Positions 52,828 to 61,541 of a stretch of DNA of 64,000 nt are shown here, in pieces (the first letter of the stretch is position 1; each line of letters opens with the position of its first letter). Under the pieces are notes generated by a model, which saw only the letters and a list, made by a program, of their open reading frames with translations, searched no databases and had not been told where the DNA came from. Both the position numbers and the translations under genes were made by a program. The stretch spans positions 1 to 64,000 of the forward strand of contig CAZLBP010000008.1 of NCBI GenBank assembly GCA_964557855.1. Direction: 5' to 3'. Source of the stretch: JAJRZL01 sp964557855. GTDB lineage: Bacteria; Zixibacteria; MSB-5A5; GN15; FEB-12.

Positions 52828-53619
52828 TTTCTTCTCAGCCACGAATATCATCTCCGGCGAGTCGTCCGTCAGCAGCGACTTATTGAAATCGCCATGGATA
52901 TCTGCGACATTGAAGCCGCAACGGGCCAGCAAATGTTCGAGCTCATAGCGGAAGAAGTAGCGCATGGGGAAGAGCGATACGAGCCTCTCAGTGTCTCCAT
53001 TAGGCGTTGTCACATAGTGGATTAATTCAACCTCTATGACCTGTTCGGACGTATGCGTGGCCGGGACACGACCGGTGCGGCGAAACTTCCGACCGTCGGG
53101 TAAGGTCAATTCCGGGACGTTTTCTGTTTCCTCAACGCGTTTCGGATCGATGATCACACTGAGTTTCGGTTGAAAGACATCCAATATGATTCTGCCGCGG
53201 GGATTGAGGTGCCGGTGGATTGACTCAAGGCAGTCCATCTGTTCTTTGACCGACACCAGGTGCTGAAACGGACGAAAAGGGATGATGGCGAGATCAAATC
53301 GTTGCTGCAGAGTGAATTTCGTCATATTGCCCCGTACCAGATTGACTCGTTGCCGTACTTCATCGGGCTCAGCATTGAGTTTCTCTCGACAGACTTCCAG
53401 CATGTATTCGGACAGATCGAGACCGGTGATCTCGCAGCCGGCTCTGGCTGCCGGGATGAGCACTCGTCCGGTGCCGCAGCCGAGTTCCAGTACTTCGCCT
53501 TTGGCGCTTCTACAAGCATCGACATAGAAACCAGTGTCGGGCCTCTGACTGTAGAGCGGTACCCAATCGTACAACTCTGCCACAAACGGCAACGTTTCAT
53601 ACCCGCCATACTTGCTCAT
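52825..53619 (-). CDS. SAM-dependent methyltransferase
   Basis: 264 residues from the ATG at 53619; the in-frame start at 53655 adds 12 residues with no ribosome site. Class I methyltransferase: VLELGCGTGRVLIPAARAG (motif I), ITGLDLSEYMLEVCREKL (motif II), FDLAIIPFRPFQHLVSVKEQ (motif III), and HLNPRGRIILDVFQP. The C-terminal beta region FRRTGRVPATHTSEQVIEVE is typical of small-molecule methyltransferases. The substrate is unknown. The stop codon is contributed by a dispersed repeat. Confidence 0.87.
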   Translation of the reverse strand: MSKYGGYETLPFVAELYDWVPLYSQRPDTGFYVDACRSAKGEVLELGCGTGRVLIPAARAGCEITGLDLSEYMLEVCREKLNAEPDEVRQRVNLVRGNMTKFTLQQRFDLAIIPFRPFQHLVSVKEQMDCLESIHRHLNPRGRIILDVFQPKLSVIIDPKRVEETENVPELTLPDGRKFRRTGRVPATHTSEQVIEVELIHYVTTPNGDTERLVSLFPMRYFFRYELEHLLARCGFNVADIHGDFNKSLLTDDSPEMIFVAEKK

Positions 53620-53782
53620 GGGCACATCGGTACGACAATAGTGTGGACATCGCAACTAGAAGTTGCGCTCAGTCGCATCTGCTCAACCCCTTGACATCTG
53701 CGCTCAAGCCCCTATGTTGTCGGACTATGACTGAACAAATGACCACATGCGAATGCATCGGAACAACCCAAGGAGAAATTAG

Positions 53783-54061
53783 ATGTCCAAATGGCATGAA
53801 CAGATGGGCGATCTCAGCGACAAAACAAAAGACCTGCATCGGGCGACGGTGTCCTTGATCGAGGAACTGGAGGCGGTCGACTGGTATCAGCAGCGAGTGG
53901 ATGCCTGCCAGGATGAGGGTCTCAAGAAGATCCTGGAGCACAACCGCGACGAAGAGAAAGAGCACGCCGCCATGCTGATCGAATGGCTGCGCCGGCAGGA
54001 TAAGAAATGGGAGAGCGAGCTGAAGGACTATCTGTTTACGGATAAGGAGATCGCGCATTAG
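53783..54061 (+). CDS. Encapsulated ferritin (EncFtn) family protein
   Basis: A 92-residue protein with AAGGAG before the ATG. The sequence follows Rhodospirillum rubrum EncFtn closely from memory: HRATVSLIEELEAVDWYQQR, HNRDEEKEHAAM, EWLRRQDKKW, and YLFT near the end. The ferroxidase ligands align to Glu28, Glu58 and His61. In the known system EncFtn oxidises iron and is packed inside an encapsulin shell by a C-terminal targeting peptide. Here the protein ends DKEIAH, just after the YLFT helix, with no targeting extension. No encapsulin gene is adjacent; a repeat begins 24 nt downstream. Confidence 0.9.
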   Translation: MSKWHEQMGDLSDKTKDLHRATVSLIEELEAVDWYQQRVDACQDEGLKKILEHNRDEEKEHAAMLIEWLRRQDKKWESELKDYLFTDKEIAH

Positions 54062-54499
54062 GATAAGGAGATGTACGTGGGTCAAGCGACAGGTCGCACT
54101 CGCCTTTGGCGAGCAAGACCTGTCGCAACAAGGAAGAGGGCGCTATTTTGAAATCATTGCGAGTCCGGTTTTGCGGACGATGCAATCTCTCACCAGCCAC
54201 AACTTGTAGGTCCGAACCCCGGCGGGCCTTTGAAAAACCCTGTTGCTGTTGTGTCGGGTCTTGAGCCCGCGTCAGCGGGATTGTGACCCGACACGCAATT
54301 CGTTGGTAGACAAAGGCGACAGGTCACACGACTCCACTGTTGTGGATTCGCAGGACCTGCCGCAACTGCAAGCGGGACTTTTTGAACATTCCCCTGTGGT
54401 TCGAACATGGCTTCTGTCCCGTCCGGGGGCAGAAGTGTCAGTACCACATACAATTTGGGAACGAGTGGAAAACTGACTATGAGATCTGCAAAAACGCAA
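54062..54499. repeat. Intergenic repeat block: composite repeat and GCGACAGGTC hairpin
   Basis: GCGACAGGTC (54086-54095) pairs with GACCTGTCGC (54117-54126), with an inner GCTCGCC-type stem. A full composite repeat runs 54248-54366: hairpin GTGTCGGGTC/GACCCGACAC (54251-54294) around CCCGCGTCAGCGGG, then the GACAGGTCACACGACTCC half. It is the best match to 16421-16538. No gene is supported; a minus-strand ORF of 87 codons is a repeat translation. Confidence 0.75.
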
Positions 54500-54525
54500 A
54501 AACCCTGCTCCTATGAGCAGGGTTT
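54500..54525 (-). terminator. Rho-independent terminator of rpsT
   Basis: AAACCCTGCTC (54500-54510), loop CTAT, GAGCAGGGTTT (54515-54525): eleven perfect pairs. On the minus strand it is followed by TTGCGTTTTTGC, a U-rich tail, 93 nt beyond the rpsT stop. Confidence 0.9.
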
Positions 54526-54617
54526 GGTATGATCTTGTGGGGAAGGTCCGCTTCGGACCTGCCACATCTTTGAGAACGACGGCCAGGTCCTGACCACTTT
54601 CGGACCCGCCTCTTCTC

Positions 54618-54872
54618 TTACCCCAGCCGATTTACGAATGTCGCCAGGCGGCTCTTGTGGCGGTCGGCGTTCTTCTTGTGGATCAGGTGGTACGACGCCG
54701 ATTTGTCCAGAATCGCCATGACTTCGCGGTACTTCGTCGCGGCTTCTTCTCTGGATGTCAATTCTTTCAGCTCTTTGATCGCCGTTCGTAGCTGCGAGCG
54801 CATGGCCCGATTCCGCTCCCGCGCCTTGGCTGAGGTCTTCATCCGTTTCTTACATGATTTATGTTGTGGCAC
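54618..54872 (-). CDS. rpsT: 30S ribosomal protein S20
   Basis: An 84-residue protein starting at GTG with AAGGA upstream. Highly basic and helical: HKSCKKRMKTSAKARERNRA, RTAIKELKEL, and the C-terminal LIHKKNADRHKSRLATFVN, the signature of S20 (hKNxAxRxKSRLxxxhN). The length is normal for the family. It binds 16S rRNA early in 30S assembly. It is divergent from murJ, an arrangement seen in several bacteria. Confidence 0.95.
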   Translation of the reverse strand: MPQHKSCKKRMKTSAKARERNRAMRSQLRTAIKELKELTSREEAATKYREVMAILDKSASYHLIHKKNADRHKSRLATFVNRLG

Positions 54873-54937
54873 TAACCAGTCCTTTCTATTTTTGCCGAAA
54901 ACATAATTAGCCCATTAATATAATCGGATAGCCTGTT

Positions 54938-56506
54938 TTGTCAACTACTCAAACGGACAAAAGTTCCCTCCTCGGGTCCACTACGAAAGTATCGGCGGCC
55001 ACCGCATTTTCCCGTGTCTTGGGCCTTATCCGGGAACAGGTGATGGCTATCTATTTCGGGGCCGGTCTGGCCACCGACGTCTTCGTGGCGGCATTTCGAG
55101 TACCCAATCTACTGCGCGATATGTTTGCCGAGGGTGCGCTATCGTCGGCATTTGTGCCGGTTTTCAAGGAAAAACTGGTCAGTGACAGCGAGAAAGAAGC
55201 ATTCGGACTGGCCCATGTTACCTTCACCGCCATTCTCCTGGTTGTCGGTACCATCGTGCTTCTCGGCATAATCGCCGCTCCGGCCATTATCTATATAATG
55301 GCCAACGGCTTCACGGAGACCCCGGACAAATTCGACCTGACCGTCTCCCTGACCCGTATCATGATGGTCTACCTGTTGCTGGTATCACTCTCCGCCCTCA
55401 TCATGGGCATGCTGAATTCGTTCGGCCGATTCGGCATCCCGGCGCTCTCTCCGGCAATGTTCAATCTGGGGACGGTGCTGACCGTGGTAATCCTCCATCG
55501 GTACTTCGAACAGCCGATTTACACTATGGCTATCGGTGTCGTCGTAGGCGGGATAGGTCAGGCCGCCATTCAATTGCCCTCGCTGTTGAAGATCGGGTAC
55601 CGCTTTCGCTTCGTCGTGTCATTCTTTGACCAGGGCCTGCGAAAAGTAGTGCGGCTGCTGACACCAATGATTATCGGTCTGTCCGCCGGGCGCATAAACA
55701 TCGTCGTAGCGACATTGGTGGCGTCGTTTCTGATTGAAGGCGCCCTGTCATATCTCAACTACGCCTATCGACTCATGCACTTTCCGTTGGGCGTGTTTGC
55801 GGTTGCGATCGGGACAGTGGCTCTGCCCCGGGTAACGGAATTGGTGGCGCGCCAGGAGTTCGAGCGCTTGGGACAGACATTCCTTGGTACACTTTCAGCC
55901 AACTTCTTCGTTGTGGTTCCTTCGGCGATGTTCCTGGCGACTATGGGTCGCGAAGTAGTTGAATTGATCTATCAATGGGGCGAATTCGGAAGCGCTGATT
56001 CCGATCGAACAGCTCTGGCGCTGCTGCATTATTCCTACGGACTAATTGGTTTTGCCTCAGTGCGGGTGACGGTCCCGTTCTTCTACGCCTTCGGCGACTC
56101 GAAACTGCCGATGAAGATTTCGATTGCGTCGGTGGTTGTCAATCTGGTCTTGTACTACCCGATGATCAAGATGCTTGGTTTTGCCGGCTTGGCTGCGGCG
56201 ACTTCCATGGCCAGCCTGTTCAATTTCGTTTTACTACTTATGTTGTTGCCGCGCAAAGGGATCCACATTCCTTTCGGGCGACTGGGTTGGAATTCACTGC
56301 GTATACTGGCATCGGCCTGGGCCGCTTTTCAGATCGCCCAATTGCTGCCGTATGTGTTTTCCCATAGTGCCGACTCCATCGTCGGCCGATTGCTCCAATT
56401 GTTCGTGCCTGCGCTTGCGGCAGGCTTGCTGTATGTCCTGTTTTGCGTTATATTGCGGGTGAGGGAAGTCGCGTTGTTGAAGCGGCTGCTGGTTTGGCGT
56501 CGATAA
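54938..56506 (+). CDS. murJ: Lipid II flippase MurJ (MviN)
   Basis: A 522-residue protein starting at TTG, 14 nt after a TATAAT box (54919-54924), so the leader is very short. Fourteen predicted membrane helices. Family motifs: FSRVLGLIREQVMAIYFGAG, DVFVAAFRVPNLLRDMFAEG, ALSSAFVPVF and NYAYRLMHFPLGVFAVAIGT. Conserved arginines in the N-terminal cavity are present. It exports lipid II for peptidoglycan synthesis. ComEC follows 12 nt later in the same direction. Confidence 0.95.
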   Translation: MSTTQTDKSSLLGSTTKVSAATAFSRVLGLIREQVMAIYFGAGLATDVFVAAFRVPNLLRDMFAEGALSSAFVPVFKEKLVSDSEKEAFGLAHVTFTAILLVVGTIVLLGIIAAPAIIYIMANGFTETPDKFDLTVSLTRIMMVYLLLVSLSALIMGMLNSFGRFGIPALSPAMFNLGTVLTVVILHRYFEQPIYTMAIGVVVGGIGQAAIQLPSLLKIGYRFRFVVSFFDQGLRKVVRLLTPMIIGLSAGRINIVVATLVASFLIEGALSYLNYAYRLMHFPLGVFAVAIGTVALPRVTELVARQEFERLGQTFLGTLSANFFVVVPSAMFLATMGREVVELIYQWGEFGSADSDRTALALLHYSYGLIGFASVRVTVPFFYAFGDSKLPMKISIASVVVNLVLYYPMIKMLGFAGLAAATSMASLFNFVLLLMLLPRKGIHIPFGRLGWNSLRILASAWAAFQIAQLLPYVFSHSADSIVGRLLQLFVPALAAGLLYVLFCVILRVREVALLKRLLVWRR

Positions 56507-56518
56507 ACAGGGGCGTAC

Positions 56519-58804
56519 ATGTTGCGAACATATCCCGGCCTCTTTCTGCTGGGTACGATTGTCCCGGGTATTCTCCTGGGTGACTTGTCGGAAATCCCCG
56601 CCTGGGCGTATATGGTGCCGATGTTGACGGCCGGGTTGGCCGCGGTCGTCTCGTTGGGGCAGGCGGGAGTCTGTCGAGTATCGATTCTGTCGGGGCTGAC
56701 CGTATTCCTCTTTTCCGCCTTTCACTTTTCGATCCTCGTGCAGCCGTCGGGACCAAACCACGTGGCGCACTTCGCCAACGGCGAGAGCCGCTATCGCCTG
56801 TTCGGACAGGTGGTCGACTGGCCGGAGCTGAAGGCCGCTCGCACGGAAGTGAAGGTCCGGTTGGATTCTCTGGTGTGGGATCGACGCCAGCCTGTCAAAG
56901 GCAGTGTCCTGCTCAAAATAGCCGATACGACGACCGTGCTGCAGCGCGGCGACCGAATCGACTTCTACGGACGGATATACCCTCTGCGGGATCGGGCCGT
57001 CACCACCGGTTTCGATTACAACCGCTACCTGCAGTTAAAAGGCATCCACGGCCTCGTGTATCTGACCACTTTATTGGACATTCGTGTCAATGAACGCAGC
57101 GCGTTCACCCCGGTCGCCGTCGCCGACAAGGTCCGGCATCATATCTCGGTCTGTTTCGCCGACAATCTCGGTTCCCCGGCCGCCGCCTTGGCGTCCGGAT
57201 TTCTTATCGGTGAGACGCGGCATATCCCGCCGGACGTGTACCGCATGTTTCGCGATACGGGCACGCTCCATCTCTTGGCCGTGTCCGGCTCGAATGTGGC
57301 GCTTGTTGTCGGGTTTGTGGTTTTTCTCCTCATGCCGGTCAGTCTTTCGCGACCGCAGCGGGCGCTCATACTGATGTTCGTTCTGGGTCTCTTTGCGCTG
57401 CTTTCTTATGGGGAACCGTCGGTCATTCGCGCTTCGGTCATGGCGGTGCTGGTCATTCTGGCGGGAGTCCTGGGTCGTCGCCTGGAGTTGAATCAGGTGA
57501 TCGCCATGACGGCGGCCGTAATTCTCCTCGTGGATCCCGTCCAGCTCTTTGACATCGGCTTCCAGCTTTCCTTCGTAACGGCCTGGGGTCTGATCTATTT
57601 CACGCCGCGCGTGCACGGACGGCTCCGGAAGTACCATGCGTCGTTGTGGTACAAGCTGATTCTGTTTCCGGTCATCATCTCGTTAATTGCCCAACTATGC
57701 TCTACGCCCCTGATCGCCTTCTATTTCAACCGGATACCCCTGATTTCGGTTTTAGCCAATCTGATAATCGTGCCTTTGGTCTCGCTAACCGTGATCGGCG
57801 TGTTGTGTCTCCTGATAGCCGACCTTGTTCTGCCGTCGCTGGGGCTTCTGGTTGGTTCGCTTATCGATCGGCTCTTGCAGGTCATCCTGGCGGTGCTGAA
57901 GTTCTTCGGCGGCGAACATATCCCGGTCGTCGAAACGGCGCAGGTGCCGGCCGTATGGGTCGCGGGGTCCTTTGCCTTTCTGGCATTGCTGGTCCCGGCC
58001 TGTTGGTCGGTGCGGATGAGACGGCTCGCCCTGTTGGCGGGCCTGATTGCCGTCAACATTATCATGGTTCATCGGTTGCTGGACTTATTTCAAGTAGATG
58101 ACAAGATCCATTGCTGGGTCAGGCCGGTCGCCGGCGGGGTGGCGGGCATCGTCAAATACGGAGAAGCTTCCGTTGCGGACCTGATCCTGATGGGAATCGA
58201 GCGGCGTGATTATCCGATTGATGAACGTATCCTGACGCCGTTGCTCAAAGAGCTCGGCATCTCGAGAGTAGGCGCCGTCTTCCTCATGTCCGCGGACTAT
58301 GACGCCATCGATGATGTCATCCGCGGCGCCTCCGCCTTCGGCGGCGAACGATTGCTTATTCCGCCGGGATTGGAGAAGTCGGTGCGCGAGCACTGCCGCA
58401 CGGACAGCACCTTCCTTCCTCTGGCAGTCTGGCGCAAGGTCCGGGCGCGGCCTCGGGGACCGGGGTACTACCCCCGGGACAACGAGCTCCTGGTTCAATT
58501 CGGCAAACATCAGCTGCTTTTCGCATGCGGCCGGCCGGGCAGATCACCGACTACGACAATAGACGGCAAACTCGATATTCTTGTCACCAACAGGCTTGCC
58601 TCCGTCCTGCAGCAAAGGTGGCTCCATGAAGCGCCGAACCGAACTGCCGTCCTGATCTGTTCGAAACTTGCGCACAGGGAGCGCAACTTCCTGACGGCAG
58701 CGCGGGATTCGGGTAATTTAGAGGTTGACTCGATCGTCGACCTGGGTCAAACCGGCGGCTTCTATCACGGCTTTGACGGCGCCTCCGACCGTAAGGAGCC
58801 CTGA
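56519..58804 (+). CDS. comEC: ComEC/Rec2-family DNA uptake channel with degenerate C-terminal domain
   Basis: A 761-residue protein. N-terminal helices and a DUF4131-like OB region (ESRYRLFGQVVDWPELKAAR, TTGFDYNRYLQLKGIHGLVY) precede the Competence domain: LGSPAAALASGFLIGETRHI, FRDTGTLHLLAVSGSNVALV, LLSYGEPSVIRASVMAVLVI, LFDIGFQLSFVTAWGLIYFT. These are hallmark ComEC motifs. The C-terminal 230 residues occupy the place of the metallo-beta-lactamase domain, but the HxHxDH zinc motif is absent, so nuclease activity there is unlikely. It imports single-stranded DNA; no other competence genes are in the window. Confidence 0.9.
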   Translation: MLRTYPGLFLLGTIVPGILLGDLSEIPAWAYMVPMLTAGLAAVVSLGQAGVCRVSILSGLTVFLFSAFHFSILVQPSGPNHVAHFANGESRYRLFGQVVDWPELKAARTEVKVRLDSLVWDRRQPVKGSVLLKIADTTTVLQRGDRIDFYGRIYPLRDRAVTTGFDYNRYLQLKGIHGLVYLTTLLDIRVNERSAFTPVAVADKVRHHISVCFADNLGSPAAALASGFLIGETRHIPPDVYRMFRDTGTLHLLAVSGSNVALVVGFVVFLLMPVSLSRPQRALILMFVLGLFALLSYGEPSVIRASVMAVLVILAGVLGRRLELNQVIAMTAAVILLVDPVQLFDIGFQLSFVTAWGLIYFTPRVHGRLRKYHASLWYKLILFPVIISLIAQLCSTPLIAFYFNRIPLISVLANLIIVPLVSLTVIGVLCLLIADLVLPSLGLLVGSLIDRLLQVILAVLKFFGGEHIPVVETAQVPAVWVAGSFAFLALLVPACWSVRMRRLALLAGLIAVNIIMVHRLLDLFQVDDKIHCWVRPVAGGVAGIVKYGEASVADLILMGIERRDYPIDERILTPLLKELGISRVGAVFLMSADYDAIDDVIRGASAFGGERLLIPPGLEKSVREHCRTDSTFLPLAVWRKVRARPRGPGYYPRDNELLVQFGKHQLLFACGRPGRSPTTTIDGKLDILVTNRLASVLQQRWLHEAPNRTAVLICSKLAHRERNFLTAARDSGNLEVDSIVDLGQTGGFYHGFDGASDRKEP

Positions 58805-58993
58805 GAACACTTTGTTTGAGCGTTGTGGCGCGTCCTCTTTCCCTTGGAGAGGGCTGACCTCCCCGCGTTGCGGCAGGTATTTCACCGCCGTAATTCCGAT
58901 TAAGTTCTTACTCATCCGGCCCGATAACAATATAGAAATCTCCTGCATGGTTGGGAGTTACGAAGATCGGTTGAACTTGGTAAAGGACCTTGT

Positions 58994-60196
58994 ATGAGCC
59001 TGTCGGGTAACCTGAAGACAGTATCATTTCCGGACATTTTGCAGCTTCTGGCCACCGGCAAGAAGAGCGGCGTGCTGGAAGTCAGGACCTCTTCCCGCCA
59101 AAAGGAAGTAGCCTTCAAGGAAGGTAATATCATCCATGCCTCGGCCGTGAATTCCTCGGAAGATCTGCTGGGCAATATGCTGGTGAACCGCGGTAAAATC
59201 TCGAAGAGGGATCTGGAACGCGCCATCACGCTTCATAAGCAGACGGGCCGTCAACTGGGCACGACCCTGATTGACATGAACGTCTTCGATAAAGCTGAAA
59301 TCGCCGAAGTGCTCAAGCAGCAGATCGAGGAGATCGTATACAATCTGTTCTCCTGGAAAGAAGGGGATTTCATCTTTCATGAGGGGAGCGCTCCGAAGAA
59401 CGCCCCCTTTCTGATAGATCTCAACACCATGAGCGTCATCATGGAGGGTACTCGTCGGATCGACGAGTGGCTGGAGATACAGAAGGTGCTGCCCCCGGAC
59501 GACGTTCTGTTGGCTATCTCGAAATCGCCCAAACTACAGCGTGACGAGATTTCGCTCAGCGCCGACGAGTTCCGGATGTTTGCCCTTATCAACGGTGAGC
59601 GGACGCTGCCTGATTTGATTGCCTTGTCCCCGGTCGGGGAATTTCCCACCTGCCGTGCCATCTACCGCTTGATTGTCAACAATCTGATCGAAGTCGTCGG
59701 CAAGCGGGAATTGGACAGCGAACAGAAAGAGGATGAAGAAGAAGTCATTCTGTCGATAATCTTCAAGCTGTACAACAACTGCTTGTTTCGCATTCGAGCC
59801 CTGTTTGACGACATGCTGGGGGAGGAAAATTCACGCTTCAGCTCCTTCGCGGCGCAGTACCGCAAGGACATGCTCAGCTATTTCCCCGGCATGGACCCTA
59901 ACTCCGAACTGATGCCGTCCTTCGAAAAATTCCTCAGCGCGGCTCGAGCCATTCCCGCTCCGGTGCGGCTGCACCGGCTGCTGCGCGACTTGGACGGTAT
60001 GCTTGCCGATCACCTGGAGTTCTTGTTCCAGATGCTCGGGGTCAACACGTTCCGGATCGGCGTCAATGCGGTCAAGCGGGAAATCTCGGAGCCGCTGGCG
60101 GCGCGTCGCGAACTCGTCAAGCGGTATGGCCTGGAAGACAATCTATATAAGTCCATTAAACGCGCGGATAAGGTTGTGAAGATGGTAAGAGGGTAA
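58994..60196 (+). CDS. PATAN (DUF4388) domain protein
   Basis: A 400-residue protein with AAAGGA before the ATG. Residues 1-110 and 115-160 are DUF4388/PATAN: SLSGNLKTVSFPDILQLLAT, GKKSGVLEVRTSSRQKEVAF, FKEGNIIHASAVNSSEDLLG, then LLGNMLVNRGKISKRDLERA and YNLFSWKEGDFIFHEG. This family occurs with roadblock/MglA and two-component modules. Residues 190-240 form a winged-helix-like unit (ERTLPDLIALSPVGEFPTCR). The C-terminal 150 residues are helical. It opens a gene string of roadblock proteins and an MglA-like GTPase and probably acts as an adaptor. Confidence 0.85.
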   Translation: MSLSGNLKTVSFPDILQLLATGKKSGVLEVRTSSRQKEVAFKEGNIIHASAVNSSEDLLGNMLVNRGKISKRDLERAITLHKQTGRQLGTTLIDMNVFDKAEIAEVLKQQIEEIVYNLFSWKEGDFIFHEGSAPKNAPFLIDLNTMSVIMEGTRRIDEWLEIQKVLPPDDVLLAISKSPKLQRDEISLSADEFRMFALINGERTLPDLIALSPVGEFPTCRAIYRLIVNNLIEVVGKRELDSEQKEDEEEVILSIIFKLYNNCLFRIRALFDDMLGEENSRFSSFAAQYRKDMLSYFPGMDPNSELMPSFEKFLSAARAIPAPVRLHRLLRDLDGMLADHLEFLFQMLGVNTFRIGVNAVKREISEPLAARRELVKRYGLEDNLYKSIKRADKVVKMVRG

Positions 60197-60201
60197 ACAC
60201 G

Positions 60202-60564
60202 ATGAAAAAGACTCTGATACTCAGTTCCGTACTCTTGTTGCTGTTGAGTACCGACGCCCGGGCGGCCAATCTGGCCGTGATCACCAGTACGCCGACTATC
60301 TGGCACCTCCTGGTTCTGGGGGTCGCAGTAGCCTGTATCGCCCTTGCTTTCAAAGTGCTCATGCTGGTGCGCGGCGGCCTCCTGAGTCGGAGCTGGCAGT
60401 TCTTTCTGGGCGGCTTTGCGGCCCTGGTGCTGGCTCAACTCATTCTGATTCTCGACGCAATCGAGGTGATCGTGTTACCGGGTTTTGTCGTACCGATCTG
60501 TTTCATCGTCATGACCGGTCTTTTCCTCTGGGGCGTACTGGAGACGAAACGCACTCTCGGCTGA
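60202..60564 (+). CDS. Small membrane protein in the MglA/roadblock cluster
   Basis: A 120-residue protein, 5 nt after the PATAN gene, with GAGGG upstream. A cleavable-looking signal (LILSSVLLLLLSTDARA) is followed by three helices: WHLLVLGVAVACIALAFKVL, WQFFLGGFAALVLAQLILIL and VVPICFIVMTGLFLWGVL. Basic loop LVRGGLLSRSW. I recognise no family. The position suggests a membrane anchor or sensor for the cluster. Confidence 0.7.
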   Translation: MKKTLILSSVLLLLLSTDARAANLAVITSTPTIWHLLVLGVAVACIALAFKVLMLVRGGLLSRSWQFFLGGFAALVLAQLILILDAIEVIVLPGFVVPICFIVMTGLFLWGVLETKRTLG

Positions 60565-60662
60565 GGCCGCGGACAGTGCGTCAGCGAAGTACGTGAGCGG
60601 CAGGAGGGCGCTGTGATACCGCCGGTCGGACATAAATGTGAGACCCAAACTGAAGGCAGACA

Positions 60663-61526
60663 ATGACCAGTGTTATCGAACTGGACGAACGCATATCCAA
60701 GTGTGAGAAAATCCTGTCTGACGATCCCAACTCGCAGATTTTTGCGGCGTTAGCGGAATCGCACCGAAAGAAGGGTCAGCTGGAGAAGGCCTTTCGGATT
60801 TGTCAGACCGGTTTGAAGATACACCCGTCGTACGCCTCGGCCCATATCGTGATGGCCAAGATCAATCTGGATCGAGGACTATACGATTGGGCGGAGATCG
60901 AGGCCAATACGGCGGCCGATCTGGGCGGCCGTACGCGTACCGTCGAGCTGCTCCTGGCGGAGATATATATCTATAAGGGTGATTTCGACCAGGCTATCCG
61001 TCTGCTCCGGCACCTGTATACCCAGGATCCGCACAATTCTCAGATCAAGAAACTGCTCGAGATCGCCGAACGTCTGCCCCGGGAACAGGCCCGTTTGGCG
61101 GCCGACTACGGTCAGGATACGGGCGTATCGACCGACGAGACGTCAGGGGAAGAAGAAACCCCGCCGCCTCCCGTTGAGCCCGATCTGGATAACAAGGCGC
61201 TGCTGGAAAAAGCCGTGGAGATTCCGGGAGTGGAAGGGGGCCTGTTTGTTAATTTCGAGGGCCTGGTTGTCGACTCGAACTGGATGACTGCGATGGACGC
61301 GACCACGTGCGGGGCGACTATAAGCGAAATAGGCAATGAACTGAACGAACAACTCCTCAACAACTCCTTCGGTCGCATACGTGCCGTTCTCATTGAGACC
61401 GGCAACGCCACATTCTACGTGATTCGGGTTGACCGGGGAGTGTTTCTTTTTGTCGCCGGCGCCGACGCCAATTTGGGGGCGATACGCATGAAAGTGGAAA
61501 AACTCATGATGTCATATCGACCATGA
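60663..61526 (+). CDS. TPR-roadblock/LC7 fusion protein
   Basis: A 287-residue protein. Residues 1-145 form three to four TPR units (IFAALAESHRKKGQLEKAFR; AHIVMAKINLDRGLYDWAEI; LLAEIYIYKGDFDQAIRLLR). An acidic Pro-rich linker follows (SGEEETPPPPVEPDLD). Residues 178-287 form a roadblock/LC7 domain (VEIPGVEGGLFVNFEGLVVD, ... FYVIRVDRGVFLFVAGADAN). Roadblock proteins act as GAPs or scaffolds for MglA-type GTPases; the TPR part likely docks another partner. Confidence 0.85.
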   Translation: MTSVIELDERISKCEKILSDDPNSQIFAALAESHRKKGQLEKAFRICQTGLKIHPSYASAHIVMAKINLDRGLYDWAEIEANTAADLGGRTRTVELLLAEIYIYKGDFDQAIRLLRHLYTQDPHNSQIKKLLEIAERLPREQARLAADYGQDTGVSTDETSGEEETPPPPVEPDLDNKALLEKAVEIPGVEGGLFVNFEGLVVDSNWMTAMDATTCGATISEIGNELNEQLLNNSFGRIRAVLIETGNATFYVIRVDRGVFLFVAGADANLGAIRMKVEKLMMSYRP

Positions 61527-61541
61527 CACCGGGGAATGATT

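Noticed and set aside
54062..54130. Possible second gene (ATG after AAGGAG at 54064-54071) following the EncFtn gene, expected to be encapsulin
   Set aside because: The frame enters the GCGACAGGTC hairpin repeat at once and shows no encapsulin-like residues.
54190..54453. 87-codon minus-strand ORF similar to the one at 25601-25828
   Set aside because: The similarity comes from two copies of the composite repeat (NPADAGSRPDTT frame), not from a gene family.
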